Made by a program: the position numbers and the translations under genes. Shown piece by piece: positions 52,301 to 64,000 of a stretch of DNA of 64,000 nucleotides. The notes under the pieces were generated by a model. That model did no database searches. It saw only the letters and a program-made list of their open reading frames with translations, and was not told where the DNA came from. The stretch is taken from positions 14,649,637 through 14,713,636 of the forward strand of contig CM066914.1 in NCBI GenBank assembly GCA_033964015.1. Direction: 5' to 3'. The stretch's first letter is position 1. Each line of letters begins with the position of its first letter. The DNA is from Scolanthus callimorphus. Its lineage: Eukaryota; Cnidaria; Anthozoa; Actiniaria; Edwardsiidae.

Positions 52301-55300
52301 TCAGGATCTTGATAATGGACTCTGATTGGTCAATTTGTTAATGAGCTCTATAATATGCATAATTTTAAACTAATTTAATTCATAATGAAGAACACTGGCA
52401 GATTCATCTATACCTCCCCATGGAAAGGACTTGGAAATTACAGAGGGGTGGTGGTGATGTGGTCATATTTTGACCCCTTCCAGGGTTTTATTTGTGTTTT
52501 CTGGTTCTGGAATCACACATTGAGAAAAAATAAAATAAAAAAATAATTAAAAGGGCAAAAATATAGGAATATAAGGATGATATAAAATTTGGGTTCATTT
52601 GATGTTTATATATTTCTACACTCAAGTTTTATATCAAAATTACATTTGTTATTGACATATTTATGCTACAAACCTTGAACAGACCTCATTACACACAAGT
52701 TGATCAATGGAATTTGTTGTCTAAGGAATTATGCATTGTACACTTGGCACCATCTTTAATTTCCAAAATGAACTCTAAATGTTATTTATTTATCGTGTTA
52801 AATAATGTTGTAACTTTTCTCCAATGCAGTTGCATTCTCAAGTATCTGTAAATTAAAAAAGTGTATTTGTAACATTTTTGATAATTTAATTTAGTGCACA
52901 TAGATAAATTGGTTTAGAGAATACATGGTGTTTAAAATAGTAGTTTTTGTTTTGACCACTTTCCTTATCTCTTATCTTAGGATGCATGAAATAGACTCTT
53001 TATCCTCTTTATTTACTGTCAAGAAAATTAAAAAAAGCATGCTTAATGGAGGGCTCTTTTGTTCAGTCTGTTTTATTTCCTCCCATTGTATTTCATTTGG
53101 CCTATTGCTTTTTAAGGTTTTTTAAAGCCAAGCAAACAAAGAGTCTGTTGATTTTCATGAAATAGCATAAACAACACTGTTCTTTGGTTTCCTTATAGTA
53201 TACATTAATGAATTGAGACTGAAACTAATTATATTTGCCTCAGTAGTAAATTATTACCCAAAAATAAGATAAAACAGAATTTCTACAAAGTTTCTATATT
53301 TTCAGCCTTACCAGTATGTTTTTTTTATATATCTATAATAAGTTCATATCTGCCAACACATCCCACATTTTTTGTTTTATTTGCAGTTGAAACAGTATTG
53401 AAAAGTGAAACACAAAAAAAAAATACATATTAGCATACCTATATTACCTCCTAACTCTCAAACCCAAGCTAATATTGTGTTTCATTATCTTTTGTTATTG
53501 AATTATTTGATTTTAATATCCACAGTGAAAAGCAAAAACTGTATTTTCTACATACCATGTTGCTTGCTTCTTATTTTTCCCTCAGAATACAAGAGGTAGC
53601 ACTCTATGTTTATGTAGTATTATTGTTATAAGTGAAAAGACTGTCTGGTTGCTAATCTAGCTATTTGTGCTATTGTCAATCTGTTATGAGGCAAAAAGCA
53701 GGGACTTCCTAGTGGTCAGCTCATTAACATGTAAATGGTCTAGTCTTGTTTGTCAGTTGCCTCCATCGCTGTGTTACCATATTTTTCAATTCAAAATCTC
53801 TGTCAAGAATAACCGTTCTCTAATGAGAGCCCTTGGTTAACCTTAGTTCAAGTAGCATATTGCCAGAAATCATGTAAGTAATAGATGAAGAGTTTTAAAG
53901 GGAAATGGGATTTTTTTTTTACATTTGACAAGTTGTAAGTGTTGGACTATGAAAGGAAGACTTGCTAATTGTCATAGATTAGAAATGTTATGGCCTGTTT
54001 GCTAAATGAAATTTTGTTTTATTGCTTTTCGTTTTTGAGATTTGATTTCTTAGAATTTTTTGGGGGATCTGAATTTATTTTCTGCAAAATAATACAGAAA
54101 TGGCTGCTATTAAAAGCTAAGCATTATGATGCTTACAGTAATGTGTTGGCTGTAAAAAAATTATAAGGATGATTTCTAAAAATGGTAATTTTGCGTGTAA
54201 TAAATAATTCTAAGAATATGGTTAATTTCTTTTCTGTTTTATTCATCAATAAAGGTAAATTTATGTTTTTGAAAATATAATAAAATACCAGTTAATTGTA
54301 CCACACTTTTTTAGAGAATCATTATGAAAAGCATGAAAAGAGAAACATGTTGATGTTTTGGTTTTATTTCTTTAAAATTGTCAGTCTTACATTGACCAGC
54401 ACTGTAAATATAATAGCTTGTCAGTATAGAATCATCACTTATGCAGGCCTGTAGCTGAAATGTACACCTTAGTAAATCTAAATGCCTTGAAAATAAACTA
54501 TATATCTATCTATCTATATCTATCGATACATGCACCCTGACTTTTCAGTTTAGAAATGCTGTTGACTGAACTATACATGTCAAAGTGTGTGTTCTTTACA
54601 CTATTTTTGCCAAACCTCACTCATTAACTGGCAGTAAAACCAATTGCAAAGTGATTACACCAAATAAAACCTATAGGAGTGATTACCAATTACTCACAGC
54701 AATCATCTGAAATCCTCAGTTTAGTTGGAATTGTCCATTTGACAGATACTGGTATATGGCAAAAATTCACCAAAATCTCCAGTGTATTTTATGAGCACCA
54801 TATATAATGGAGAATGTATGCTTCATAGAATCTTAATTTTCAAAATGTACAGTGTCTTTCTCATGCATTGGAATTTTTATTTCTTTTTTCAGTGAAGATG
54901 AGTGTACTCTTGGTTTTAGCATTGTGCTGGATATGCGCTCCTGCACATGGACCACTGCCAAGCCAGTACTGAGATCCCTACAGGTGCTTTAAAATAATGC
55001 AAATCTTAGACAAAGGAACTAAGGAGTGTTTTTCATTTCTGCAAACTCTGATGCAGTCAAACTGCTGATGCTGATTGATCATAACAATTAATCTGGTGTG
55101 TCAAAAGTGTGTTTGACATACTGTAAGAGACTGGTCACTATGTAGAAACATTCACAAGGGGGCAACATTACTTTTATCCTGAATTGTATCAATCAACTCC
55201 CTCTTGAACTTAAACACCTCTCTCCCCCAAAAAAGGAATCTGATATTTTCCCTGTCCATTGTTGTGAAATTGAGCTGCTGGATTCTTGTTGACAATAGAG

Positions 55301-58300
55301 ACCTGAGTACATAAAAACACATTTAAGTTGGTACAATACATTTTCCAGGAAATGACTGTGGCTATCTGGAAGAGTTGTTGGCTTACCATTATCAAGCTAG
55401 CCATTGTTTTTGTGTTACCATATCAGAATAACATCCTACAAGGGAGACCTCAGTCTTAACTTGTCTGAAAGACTGGTAGCAAGGGCTGCTATGTCTGTCA
55501 CTTCTTTAATCTCATGATTAGGTGTCAAGAGTTGATCACTTCCTGTCCAAACAAAAAGAGTAGTTAACCATCTTTATATTAATGGCAGTGTGGATGCTAT
55601 TTTAATAAATGACTTTTCTGTGTATCCTATAATTTGCATTCTATCTTGATTTCTTCTTGCAATTTTGTCTTTATATTAATGGCAGTGGATGCTATTTAAT
55701 TGACTTTTCTCTGTATCCTATAATTTGCATTCTATCTTGATTTCTTCTTGCAATTTTGTCTTTTCTCATGGTTTTTATCAAGTGTGCATGCACAGCTAGG
55801 TATCATTAACAAGATCAAGTCTTCAATTACACATGTTGCAACACATAGATATGTATCTGACACTAGGTACTTGATACATTACTGATAAACACAAATTCCA
55901 TTCCTCTCAGATCCCTGTATTTTATGATAGCAACATCACTACACCATTCTGTAAAATCCTGTAGAAAATCATAGAACATCCTCTTTCGGCTTCAATCACC
56001 TCCTGTGGATACCTTAACTTCCCCTACTGTGTTTATGTGTCAGAATTCAAGTTTTGTTTGGTTTATTGTCCAGGAATGCTTTCCAAGTAAAATTCATACT
56101 GTACATATAATAAAGCCTGAGGGATTCTGGGAGCGGCATAAGACAAACATAAAAACATCCAAGTTTAGATTTGAGGTAAGTCATTCTTGTTTCACTTTTG
56201 TGCTATGTAAATAATATTTCCACATGACTTTGAAACTCACACATCACAGTGAATCAAAATAACAGTGGATATATTGAATGTAGAATGTGACATTTTGAAT
56301 GGTACAATGTATTATTCAGCCCTCTGCCAGGGCTCGATCTTAACGGTGGTCAACTAGCCAAATACTAGTAGAATTTTTGTTTTGGCTAGTGGATTTTGGC
56401 TCTTAAATAGCCATCTTGGTTACTGGATTTTTGGCAAGGAAGTAAAACTTTCAAAATGTTTTTCACGAGGTTTTCATCTATTAATAAACTGAAAGAAAAC
56501 AGGAGGTAAAAATCATTCTACAACAATTGGCACACAATATCATCTGTATGAATTCTAAAACTGTTCCCTACTGTCACTGAATAATGGTAACATTTAAAAA
56601 TTCATTTTTATTCAGTGCAATGTGTGGCTAGTAGAACATATATTATGACTAGTGAATCTTGGCCATTTACTGGCCACTCAACTACTATTTTCAAAAGTTA
56701 AGATTGAGCCCTTCCCTCTGCACCATTTCATGGAAAGTTGGCCTTTTCACATTTGCCCAATCACAAATAAAATAAAATATTAAGAAATATGCCCTGATCA
56801 TCTTCGCTTGGGATTTGACGAAATTGTGGTGCAGGATTCGGAAAAAACAATAAAATATTTTGACAAGATCTGGGATTTCCATACTTGACGGGAAGTGGGA
56901 ATTACATAAATTCGGACAGTCCAGGATGCAGGATTCTTAAAGCCCCATAGTCAACCGACATCCTTTGCAGTCCTAGTCAGGGTAAGTTGACTTTCCATTT
57001 ATGAAAAGTCGATGCAAATTTGTAGTTTGAACTTGTGAAATGCGAAGAACAATACAGTAGGAAACCCTTTGGGAATTGATCAGCTAAACACACAGCAGTC
57101 AGTAACAATAAATCTGAATAAAAATAAAGCACAAAGGTTGCTGGTTGACTATGGGCCTTTAAGCCTGTTGCTCCGGCAAAATGAGATGCATTGCTGGCAA
57201 GTATGTTTTTATGTATTTAAATTTCAACATTCCCAAAAGCATGTGATGCAGGATTTTCGAGAAAAAGTTGCAGGAATGCGGGATCAAAGCCATCCCTCTT
57301 CCAGACCCTGCTCCTGAGCCTCTTTTGAGCCAACTAGGCAGGGTGTATAGTTTGTGGAAACTATACCCAAATCTGCATCTTGTCTATAATAACCAGGTCC
57401 TCACTTGGCTCTGATTGGCTGAACCCGCAGAGACCATGCTAAGAAAGTAATTGGAGATGAAATTATACTAATAAACCTTTTAAAAAATTAAGAATAAAAG
57501 TTACAAAAATAACTACAGACTATTTTGATTATTATCAGCAATATCCTTTTTATCTTTATTTTTCATTACTTTTGTTGTCATTACTGTTTCTGAATTATCA
57601 TTATTATGCATGTAATTACAATATTTATTTATTATTATTGTTTGTTGTTAATTGTTTGTACAGTAACTGAACAAGAATAGAAACCTAAAGTAGCTACATT
57701 TCTGTTGGTGCCCTAACTCTATGTAAACTTAACCTCTATTGAAATACTGCAAATCGTGTTTACATATTTTTGTGGGATAATATTTCATCTCAAGAAGGGA
57801 AATCAATACAGACTGACCTCTATGGCAACTTCTCTGTTTATCTTGATTGATATGGGTAACTTAATCCTTAAGTTCTCCTTTGGGACATGGTGATAACCAA
57901 TCAAAGTTATTTGAGTTGCTATAAATTTGTATTCATTTGTAATATACTTATTAACGGTTTTATAGGAAAAATTCTCTAAAATCAAGTTCAAATCCCTTGA
58001 ATGGTAACCAAGTTTTAAAATATCATTAAAATACAATTACATGCCGTAACTAAAATATAATGTATGTTATTGTGCTTTCTCCAAAACCTTGCTTTTAGTG
58101 TATTCTGATAATTATCATAGAGTTTGAAGTTTGAAGTGTCCGGCATTACCATCATAGCTTTACGTCAGTGGCTTAAATCTTCTTGTTGGCTTAAGATGGC
58201 ATGAGATTTCTAGCATTCCTTCAGGGTAACAATGTGCTCGTTGAAAGGTCATTTAGGCTGCCTTATCTCCTAGTTCACCATGACTCCAAAGGTCCTTTCT

Positions 58301-61300
58301 TTCTGAGAAAGGTAGATTGCATGGCATGTTTTATTGCAACAGAACTTGTTCAGTGACCACAAAGTGCAGGTAATACTCTTTTATTGTAGTGGTCACATCT
58401 GGGCAATTTGTTTGCCATACACAACACATCTGCAAGTATGTATTTATGTTTGTGAGTGTCATGCAACATTAATATTGATCTGTTGCTTGGAAATAGTATA
58501 TCCAACTGCTTCCGAATCTATTGCTTTGTGATTATATGTTGTAATTATTTTTAGTATTATATTTCTAAACTTATTCTGTACCACAGTCTAGCCTTTATGG
58601 AACTAAGTGATTTGTCAACCAAAATCAGTTCAAAGAGAATGATTTTCAAATAGCTACATTTCGTCCCCAAGGCTTCTTTTGACTGCTATTGTAAATTGAT
58701 ATATTGTAAATATTGTAGTATTTATGTGGCATTATCCTGAAAGAGAGATACAGTTATTATGTCTCAGTACTTTATATGTGTTATTATTCGTATAATACAA
58801 ATATTATATACCATTATTTATCTACACATTGACTTGATCTTCCTGTTTGATTATAGGTTATTCAAATAGAACCTCGTAATAATGTCATGTGCACATACCG
58901 TATTTTGTGCTATTGTTTGATTCCATAATACATTTTTCTGTTTCTTTGATATCTATTTCTTAAACACAGCTTGACAAAATGATATTGGCTATAATTTATT
59001 TAATTACTATGTTTATATGATGCTATATTTTGCACATAACCTTTTTGAAGGTCATGGCATATAAGGCGTTCAGGATTGCAACAAATTGTTTTGAGAGGGT
59101 AACTTTGGGGTCTCTTGAACCTAATAAAAGCAACCCCAAACTTTGTACTTAGCAAATGAAACTTCCACCCTGATTATAACAGAGAGGAATAATTGTTTTA
59201 GTCAAATCACACTAGTAGGTCAATTTGTATTGCCAAAAAATGTTTTTGTTCTGGTCATTTGCCATTTTCTGGCTTTCAAATCCGACACTTTTCGCTACTA
59301 GTAGGCTATAACTTATAGCCTACTAGTAGCTCAACCAATCAGAATGCAGCATTGATAATAGACCACTAGTGTGATTTGACTAATTACTATTATTTCCCCC
59401 AGTTTTGCTTTGAATTTTTTTTCAAATAATCTTTGTACTTTGCAACTGACATCTAAAGGTTTTCCTTATTTCTTAAGTCCAAGGGTTGACACTGCTATAA
59501 TATTGGTAAAATTAATCATGACAATGAAAAATAAACAATAACATGAACAACAAATCAAAATCCTGAAAAAACCAGTGAAGGTTTTACAATACCCAACACC
59601 TGTTGTTGAGAAGAAGCCTTGCTTTTAAAATAAATCATGGCATGGATTTTACTTCCAAAAGAGTCAGAGCCATGATGATCAGTTTTGAAGATAAAACGCT
59701 AAGATATTGCAGTTGTTTCAGATTACCTTTGTGATGATTAAAAAATAAAGGGAGTTCAGACTTGGAGAAATTATTTTTATTGTATTGTTGTTTTAGAGTG
59801 CAAACAGTAAAGCAGTGAACCAAAAGTGCAAGTTTGTGCAATTTAGTGAAAAAATTGTTGAAGCATGAAGAACTGAAACATCTTGACAATTGTGCATCAC
59901 AAAGGTTTCACAGATTCACTGTTTGCTTTCTGGTAGCTATATAATTAATTATATAGCAGCCTCGCAAACCTTATTTTTGATCATGTTGAAATAAAATTAT
60001 TGGACGTTTCCACTTACTTAAGAAACATTTTGAAATAGTTTTTATAATATGCTGTGTATCTCTCTACTTACACTCACATGAGAACAAAGTGATGTCTGCT
60101 GCTTCAGGGTGAAAGGTTTTGACAAACTAAAGCTAACAAATTAATTTATTAGAAAATATAATATCATATTCCTTGAAAATTCTGTTTTCAAATTGTTCCA
60201 TCAGTAGTTATTTTTCAATTGCCAACTAGTACAGAAATTTTAAGCTTGAAATATGTTACCAAACAAGTAACATGCAGCATTCATTCATACTTGACTTAAG
60301 TTTGACTCTCAGCTATCTCTCAGCTATCATATTGTACCTTTGATTATCTTAAACTCAGAAACGAAAAGACCTGTTGCAACCTTTGCAGAACTCAATATCA
60401 AAGATTATTCATTCAAGCTTGTCTAATGTGAGCCATATACTATCATATTGCCACCAGTAATTTAAGAGGTTACATGAGGTGTATGTTGAGATCTCTTCAC
60501 ATGTAGCTGACTTGTCCATTAAACACCTTTTACCAACTAAGCTCTTTATCTCAGAGCATTTCAGTGCACATTGGCTATTCAGTAGACAGCTCTGTTGCCT
60601 CCTAAGCCACACACAGATGCACATATGAGTCTCAGGTATTTGTTAACCTCCTAGAGATGCCAGACAATTTATCTAATTTGCAAGGCTAGCTGTCAAATCA
60701 AGGATATACCTTGTCAGCATGCATATGAGGCACGCTTTGGTGGAACTTGAGCTTAAATACAAGTAGGACATCTTAGCACCAGAACATTTCTACATGGAAT
60801 CACTTTTCAGCAGTAACTAAACGGATGCTGTTTATAATTTAAACCCAAGAATAGAATTCACCTGTGACTCAGATGAATGTAAGGTTATTTATATATACAC
60901 ATAGTTTTGATTGACAAGGAAATTGCACCCTTTTTTGAGCTTAAAACCTAAACTTAAACATTGAGTTGAAAGATTCTAGAATTTAGAAATTAGATGGCTT
61001 GATTTTATATATCTTTACATGTTTCAAAATTTAGATCACATGTTAAGATTAACTGGACTGTTTTTTAAAGAATATTAGATAGATTTTAATACTTCAGTTA
61101 TGTAGTTTTCTTGCTCTTACCCTTAGATTTTTTTACCTTCATGCATATTTTTTCTCCACATTTTCTTTCCAATTGATAGACACAACGAATAGGTAATCTG
61201 CACTGCTGTGAATACCCTTTTTAAATATATTTCTTTGCTATTTTTTCTTAATTGAAAGTCATATTGATAAACTGTATTCATAAGCAGCTTTGATGTTATT

Positions 61301-62938
61301 ACAAGAAGTAATTAAGGTTTCTGCCCAGCTGTCGTCTTTGACATTGATTTTTAGTTTTTCTTGCCATTATTTTTTTTGTTTACATTCAAAGATTTTGAGA
61401 AAAAATGTCAAATCCAATGTTATTATTTTTAAAAGACCTTTGACAATTTTCTTCCAAGTTAGTCATAGTTAAATATGTTTTGCATAAGCTCTTTATTAAA
61501 TTAAAACTTCATAAAAGAAAACACAAAATCTTTAACTCCTTGGATAATTGCTAAGGACAAAATGCTGTTTAGCTATTGGTCACTTATTTTGTAAAATAAA
61601 TAATGAAATTATCCCGCTGGAGCTCCTCTTGATTAATTATTTTCAGGCTATTGTTATTATACATATTTTCTATGGGCAAATTCCACTTAATCTTGGAGTT
61701 GGTGTTATATGCAGTAGGCTTGATTTTGATAATGCTGGTTTTTCTTTTGGCAAGCATTTCTTGCTGACATCTAGAGTGTACTAGTAGTGTTTAAGCTTTG
61801 CTTTCTTACATTTGTACTTTGTAGTGGCATACATGTATAAAAAATAATCTAAGAATGTGGGATACTGAATTTATAATATCTAGTGCTTCAGAAAGTGAGG
61901 ATGAAGAGGTAAGAGAAATATGTTATGTTAAATATTATTAGGCTTTCTGGAAATAATATTACAAAGTATATAGGCAACAAGAAATTGGTGGAAATTCATG
62001 CTTTCATCTTCCTGATCATAAAATCTATCAGATGTGATTATCGTAGGCTTTTTTTCTTTTAAAAAAAGCTTATTTGGTCCAGGCTTTTTGTCTTCAAAAC
62101 AGTATACTTTCAAAATAGCATAATTTATTGAAATATATTTTATTTTTCTGGATTTATATTTTACTACGCTTTTGGTTAAAATTGGCAATATTTTCCAATG
62201 TGTTTGTGTTTTTTAAATAATGTTATTGTAGTTCTTATCCGAAGTATAAATAAATATTGCTATGAATATTGATGAGATGAAACATCTTTCTTTTAACAAT
62301 TTGTGTTTGTACTTTTAACAGTTTAAGCAATAATTGAGAGACAGACACAGGCAAAACGTTTGAGATGGGTTGTTACGTGGACCATATTATATAAATGATT
62401 GTTACATAGGGACAAGCATAGGTTTTAAAAAGCTTTATTAATTTCCTACTGAGAAGGGATACAGGGTTCTCACTTTTTGCCTATGAGCTGGATCATCTAC
62501 AGGTTTAGGAAATCCCAAAGGAGTGCCGACTCCTCGGGGTGTTTAAAATTATCTGTTAGCAGGGTCTATGCTATATTTTCAGTCTGTAATACAATGTACG
62601 TTTTTCATTATATATTGATATATCTTTGTTGTTCACTCCGAAGAGGAGAGAGAGCTTCAGTTGCATAGCGAGAAAGTTGATAACTTGTAACGTGTTTACT
62701 GTATTAAATTTAGTGTTTCAAAAGAGGTGTTCCCAGGCCTACTTCCCCCCCCCCCCCCCCCCCCCCGAGCTTTGTGATTACTATATGACTATTGTTGACT
62801 GTATTATTGTTTCTTTGTTTACAGACCACATTAACGTCTATTGATGGCCTTAAAAAGTTTATTGATTCAAGTCAACTGACTCCTCATCTTGGCGGGACCC
62901 TTAAGTATGACCATACAAACTGGCTTAACATGCGACTG
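49339..62938 (+). CDS. Trio/Kalirin-type RhoGEF, N-terminal Sec14 (CRAL-TRIO) part; gene continues beyond window
   Basis: Six coding exons: 49339-49405, 49553-49627, 50004-50121, 54893-54983, 56074-56175, 62825-62938. They total 567 nt (189 aa), all phases consistent, with very long introns (4.8 and 6.6 kb). After a short 23-residue leader of low similarity come ELLRQQIAFLSGGVDRRGG, ITLPAQTF, VVSYLAQLPSEDECTLGFSI, VLDMRSCTWTTAKPVLRSLQ, IHTVHIIKPEGFWERHKTN, SKFRFETTLTSIDGLKKF and DSSQLTPHLGGTLKYDH. This is the N-terminal lipid-binding Sec14 domain of Trio and Kalirin in order; the LGGTL word is closer to MCF2L/DBS. Spectrin repeats and DH-PH modules should follow to the right. Family role: guanine-nucleotide exchange on Rac/Rho in axon guidance and cell migration. 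Trio/Kalirin is the best fit; an MCF2L-like relative is the alternative. Confidence 0.9.
55571..55762. repeat. Tandem duplication of about 97 bp in Trio-like intron
   Basis: Two copies beginning TCTTTATATTAATGGCAGTG, at 55571 and 55668, each running on through TATCCTATAATTTGCATTCT to GCAATTTTGTCTTT. The second copy has small deletions. Confidence 0.88.
56329..56713. mobile_element. MITE in 6.6-kb Trio-like intron
   Basis: AGGGCTCGATCTTAAC at the left and the inverse of AAGGGCTCAATCTTAAC at the right. The interior contains repeated GGCTAGTGGATTTTGGC / ACTAGTGAATCTTGGCC words. Confidence 0.72.
56941..57158. mobile_element. 218-bp TTAA-flanked MITE
   Basis: Ends AGCCCCATAGTCAACC and the inverse of AGGCCCATAGTCAACC, bounded by TTAA at 56937-56940 and 57159-57162. 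A second TTAA-type element in this window besides the giant palindrome; the ends differ in sequence, so it is a different family. Confidence 0.75.
59200..59381. mobile_element. TA-flanked MITE with perfect-like central palindrome
   Basis: AGTCAAATCACACTAGT at 59200 and its inverse ACTAGTGTGATTTGACT ending at 59381. Within it, 59296-59330 is a 35-bp palindrome (CTACTAGTAGGCTATAA...). The ends overlap TA on both sides. Confidence 0.75.
62743..62766. repeat. Long poly-C run 58 bp before a Trio-like acceptor
   Basis: About 23 consecutive C residues. It sits in the intron just upstream of the exon at 62825 and is a likely length-unstable, G-quadruplex-prone tract on the opposite strand. Confidence 0.85.
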
Positions 62939-64000
62939 GTGAGTTTCAACACTGTTTGTGTATTTGGAGAATCTGAGTTCCTGTGGTACACAGTCAAAAG
63001 CTAAAACTCTTCTCACCAGCAGACCACTTCAGGCTAACAGATAAAAAACCTATTCTTGAAATGTCGTAAAAAATATATTCCAGTATGGCCCCAGCTTCAA
63101 AGCTTACAATTTTATGAAATGTTAAATTGTTATATAAAACATAAAAAAAAGTTCAAATAGAAAGAGAAAGAAAGAAAAAATGTCATGCGCATCCAAAAAA
63201 AATGCCTCCCCCTAAATTGGGGAGCTTGCTACACCAATGGTAATTTTTTTTCTGTTTTGAATCCATGAAAAATACTTTTGTAATAATCCATACAGAAATG
63301 GAATCACCCTTTAAAAATATTAGCATTGGCTGTTTCTGGACATAATTACAAAGTGCGTTGTTAGGTATATTCTAATATCATTCCTTTTATTGTCCAATAG
63401 AAATAGAAACGCTCACTTGGAAGTTTATATAGACTAGAAGGACAACAATGAATTACATTGGTCCTCTACACCGATAACATACAACTGAAGTTTCACAATT
63501 TTGTACAAAAATGTTTTATAAATAACTATTTTTTAATCATAAAAAGATCAGTTAAATATATACATTTCTAGATAGTGTTTCGTTTTGTTGTCAAGGTAGT
63601 TCCAGAGGCAGATGTTTTCTATAGTTGTCATTGATTCTACAATTCGAAAACATTGTTATTTACAATCATTGTGAAAATTCAACAAATCAAAATCACTACT
63701 TTGTAACGAAAACCCGCAAAGATTCTTATCTCAATAGTTATTTTTGAAAGCTTGATAGTCCTGGATTATCCTAAGAGTTCTGGGGCAAATTTATGAGATG
63801 AATTTTACGGGGAATTCGAATTTCAAAATGGCCATTCATAAGAGTTGCAAGAATTTCAATATATACATAGACGAAAGAAATGATGAAATAAATAATGGGA
63901 AATATCGCTAAAAAAACTTTTTTCACGATCTTAAAGGGATGAAGATGTGTCATATCCAAAGTAGAGCGATTGTGAATGACCTTAATTTACCGAGGAGTTT

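Overview
The window is animal nuclear DNA. It is AT-rich and intron-dense, and its introns and spacers are crowded with short palindromic transposons, G/C homopolymer runs and minisatellites. Protein similarity to human orthologues is high, intron phases are clean, and the carbamoyl-phosphate synthetase is of the invertebrate/fish type III. Together these suggest an anthozoan cnidarian such as a sea anemone. The species call is inference; the gene identities are read directly from spliced translations.

Layout: (1) 2-2413 (+): last six coding exons of ESF1, a nucleolar pre-rRNA processing factor, cut by the left edge. (2) 2414-5718: spacer with a 1.77-kb near-perfect palindrome flanked by TTAA and a 469-bp element with a perfect 9-bp target duplication. 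(3) 5719-14841 (+): complete ZW10 in 21 exons (777 aa). (4) 15308-21804 (-): complete mitochondrial N-acetylglutamate synthase (NAGS) in 14 exons (497 aa), tail-to-tail with ZW10. (5) 21805-22789: a 985-bp divergent spacer. (6) 22790-39578 (+): mitochondrial carbamoyl-phosphate synthetase in 36 exons (about 1507 aa). It keeps the glutaminase cysteine and every N-acetylglutamate-site residue checked, so it looks like CPS III. Exon 31 carries an apparent 1-nt frameshift. (7) 39579-49338: about 9.8 kb in which I recognise no gene. (8) 49339-62938 (+): first six coding exons of a Trio/Kalirin-type RhoGEF, covering the Sec14 domain; the gene continues past the right edge.

The main biological point is the head-to-head pairing of NAGS, which makes N-acetylglutamate, with the synthetase that needs N-acetylglutamate as its activator. 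Enzyme and activator-maker share one sub-kilobase spacer containing two perfect CACGTG boxes 11 bp apart, which suggests co-regulation of mitochondrial ammonia/glutamine nitrogen entry into carbamoyl phosphate.

The repeat fraction is informative too. It includes a 9-bp-TSD palindrome with an unoccupied paralogous site a few hundred bases away, a probable Penelope-type minimal hammerhead motif in the last NAGS intron, a tRNA-derived SINE in a CPS intron, TTAA-flanked and TA-flanked MITEs, and a family of elements ending in poly-G/poly-C.
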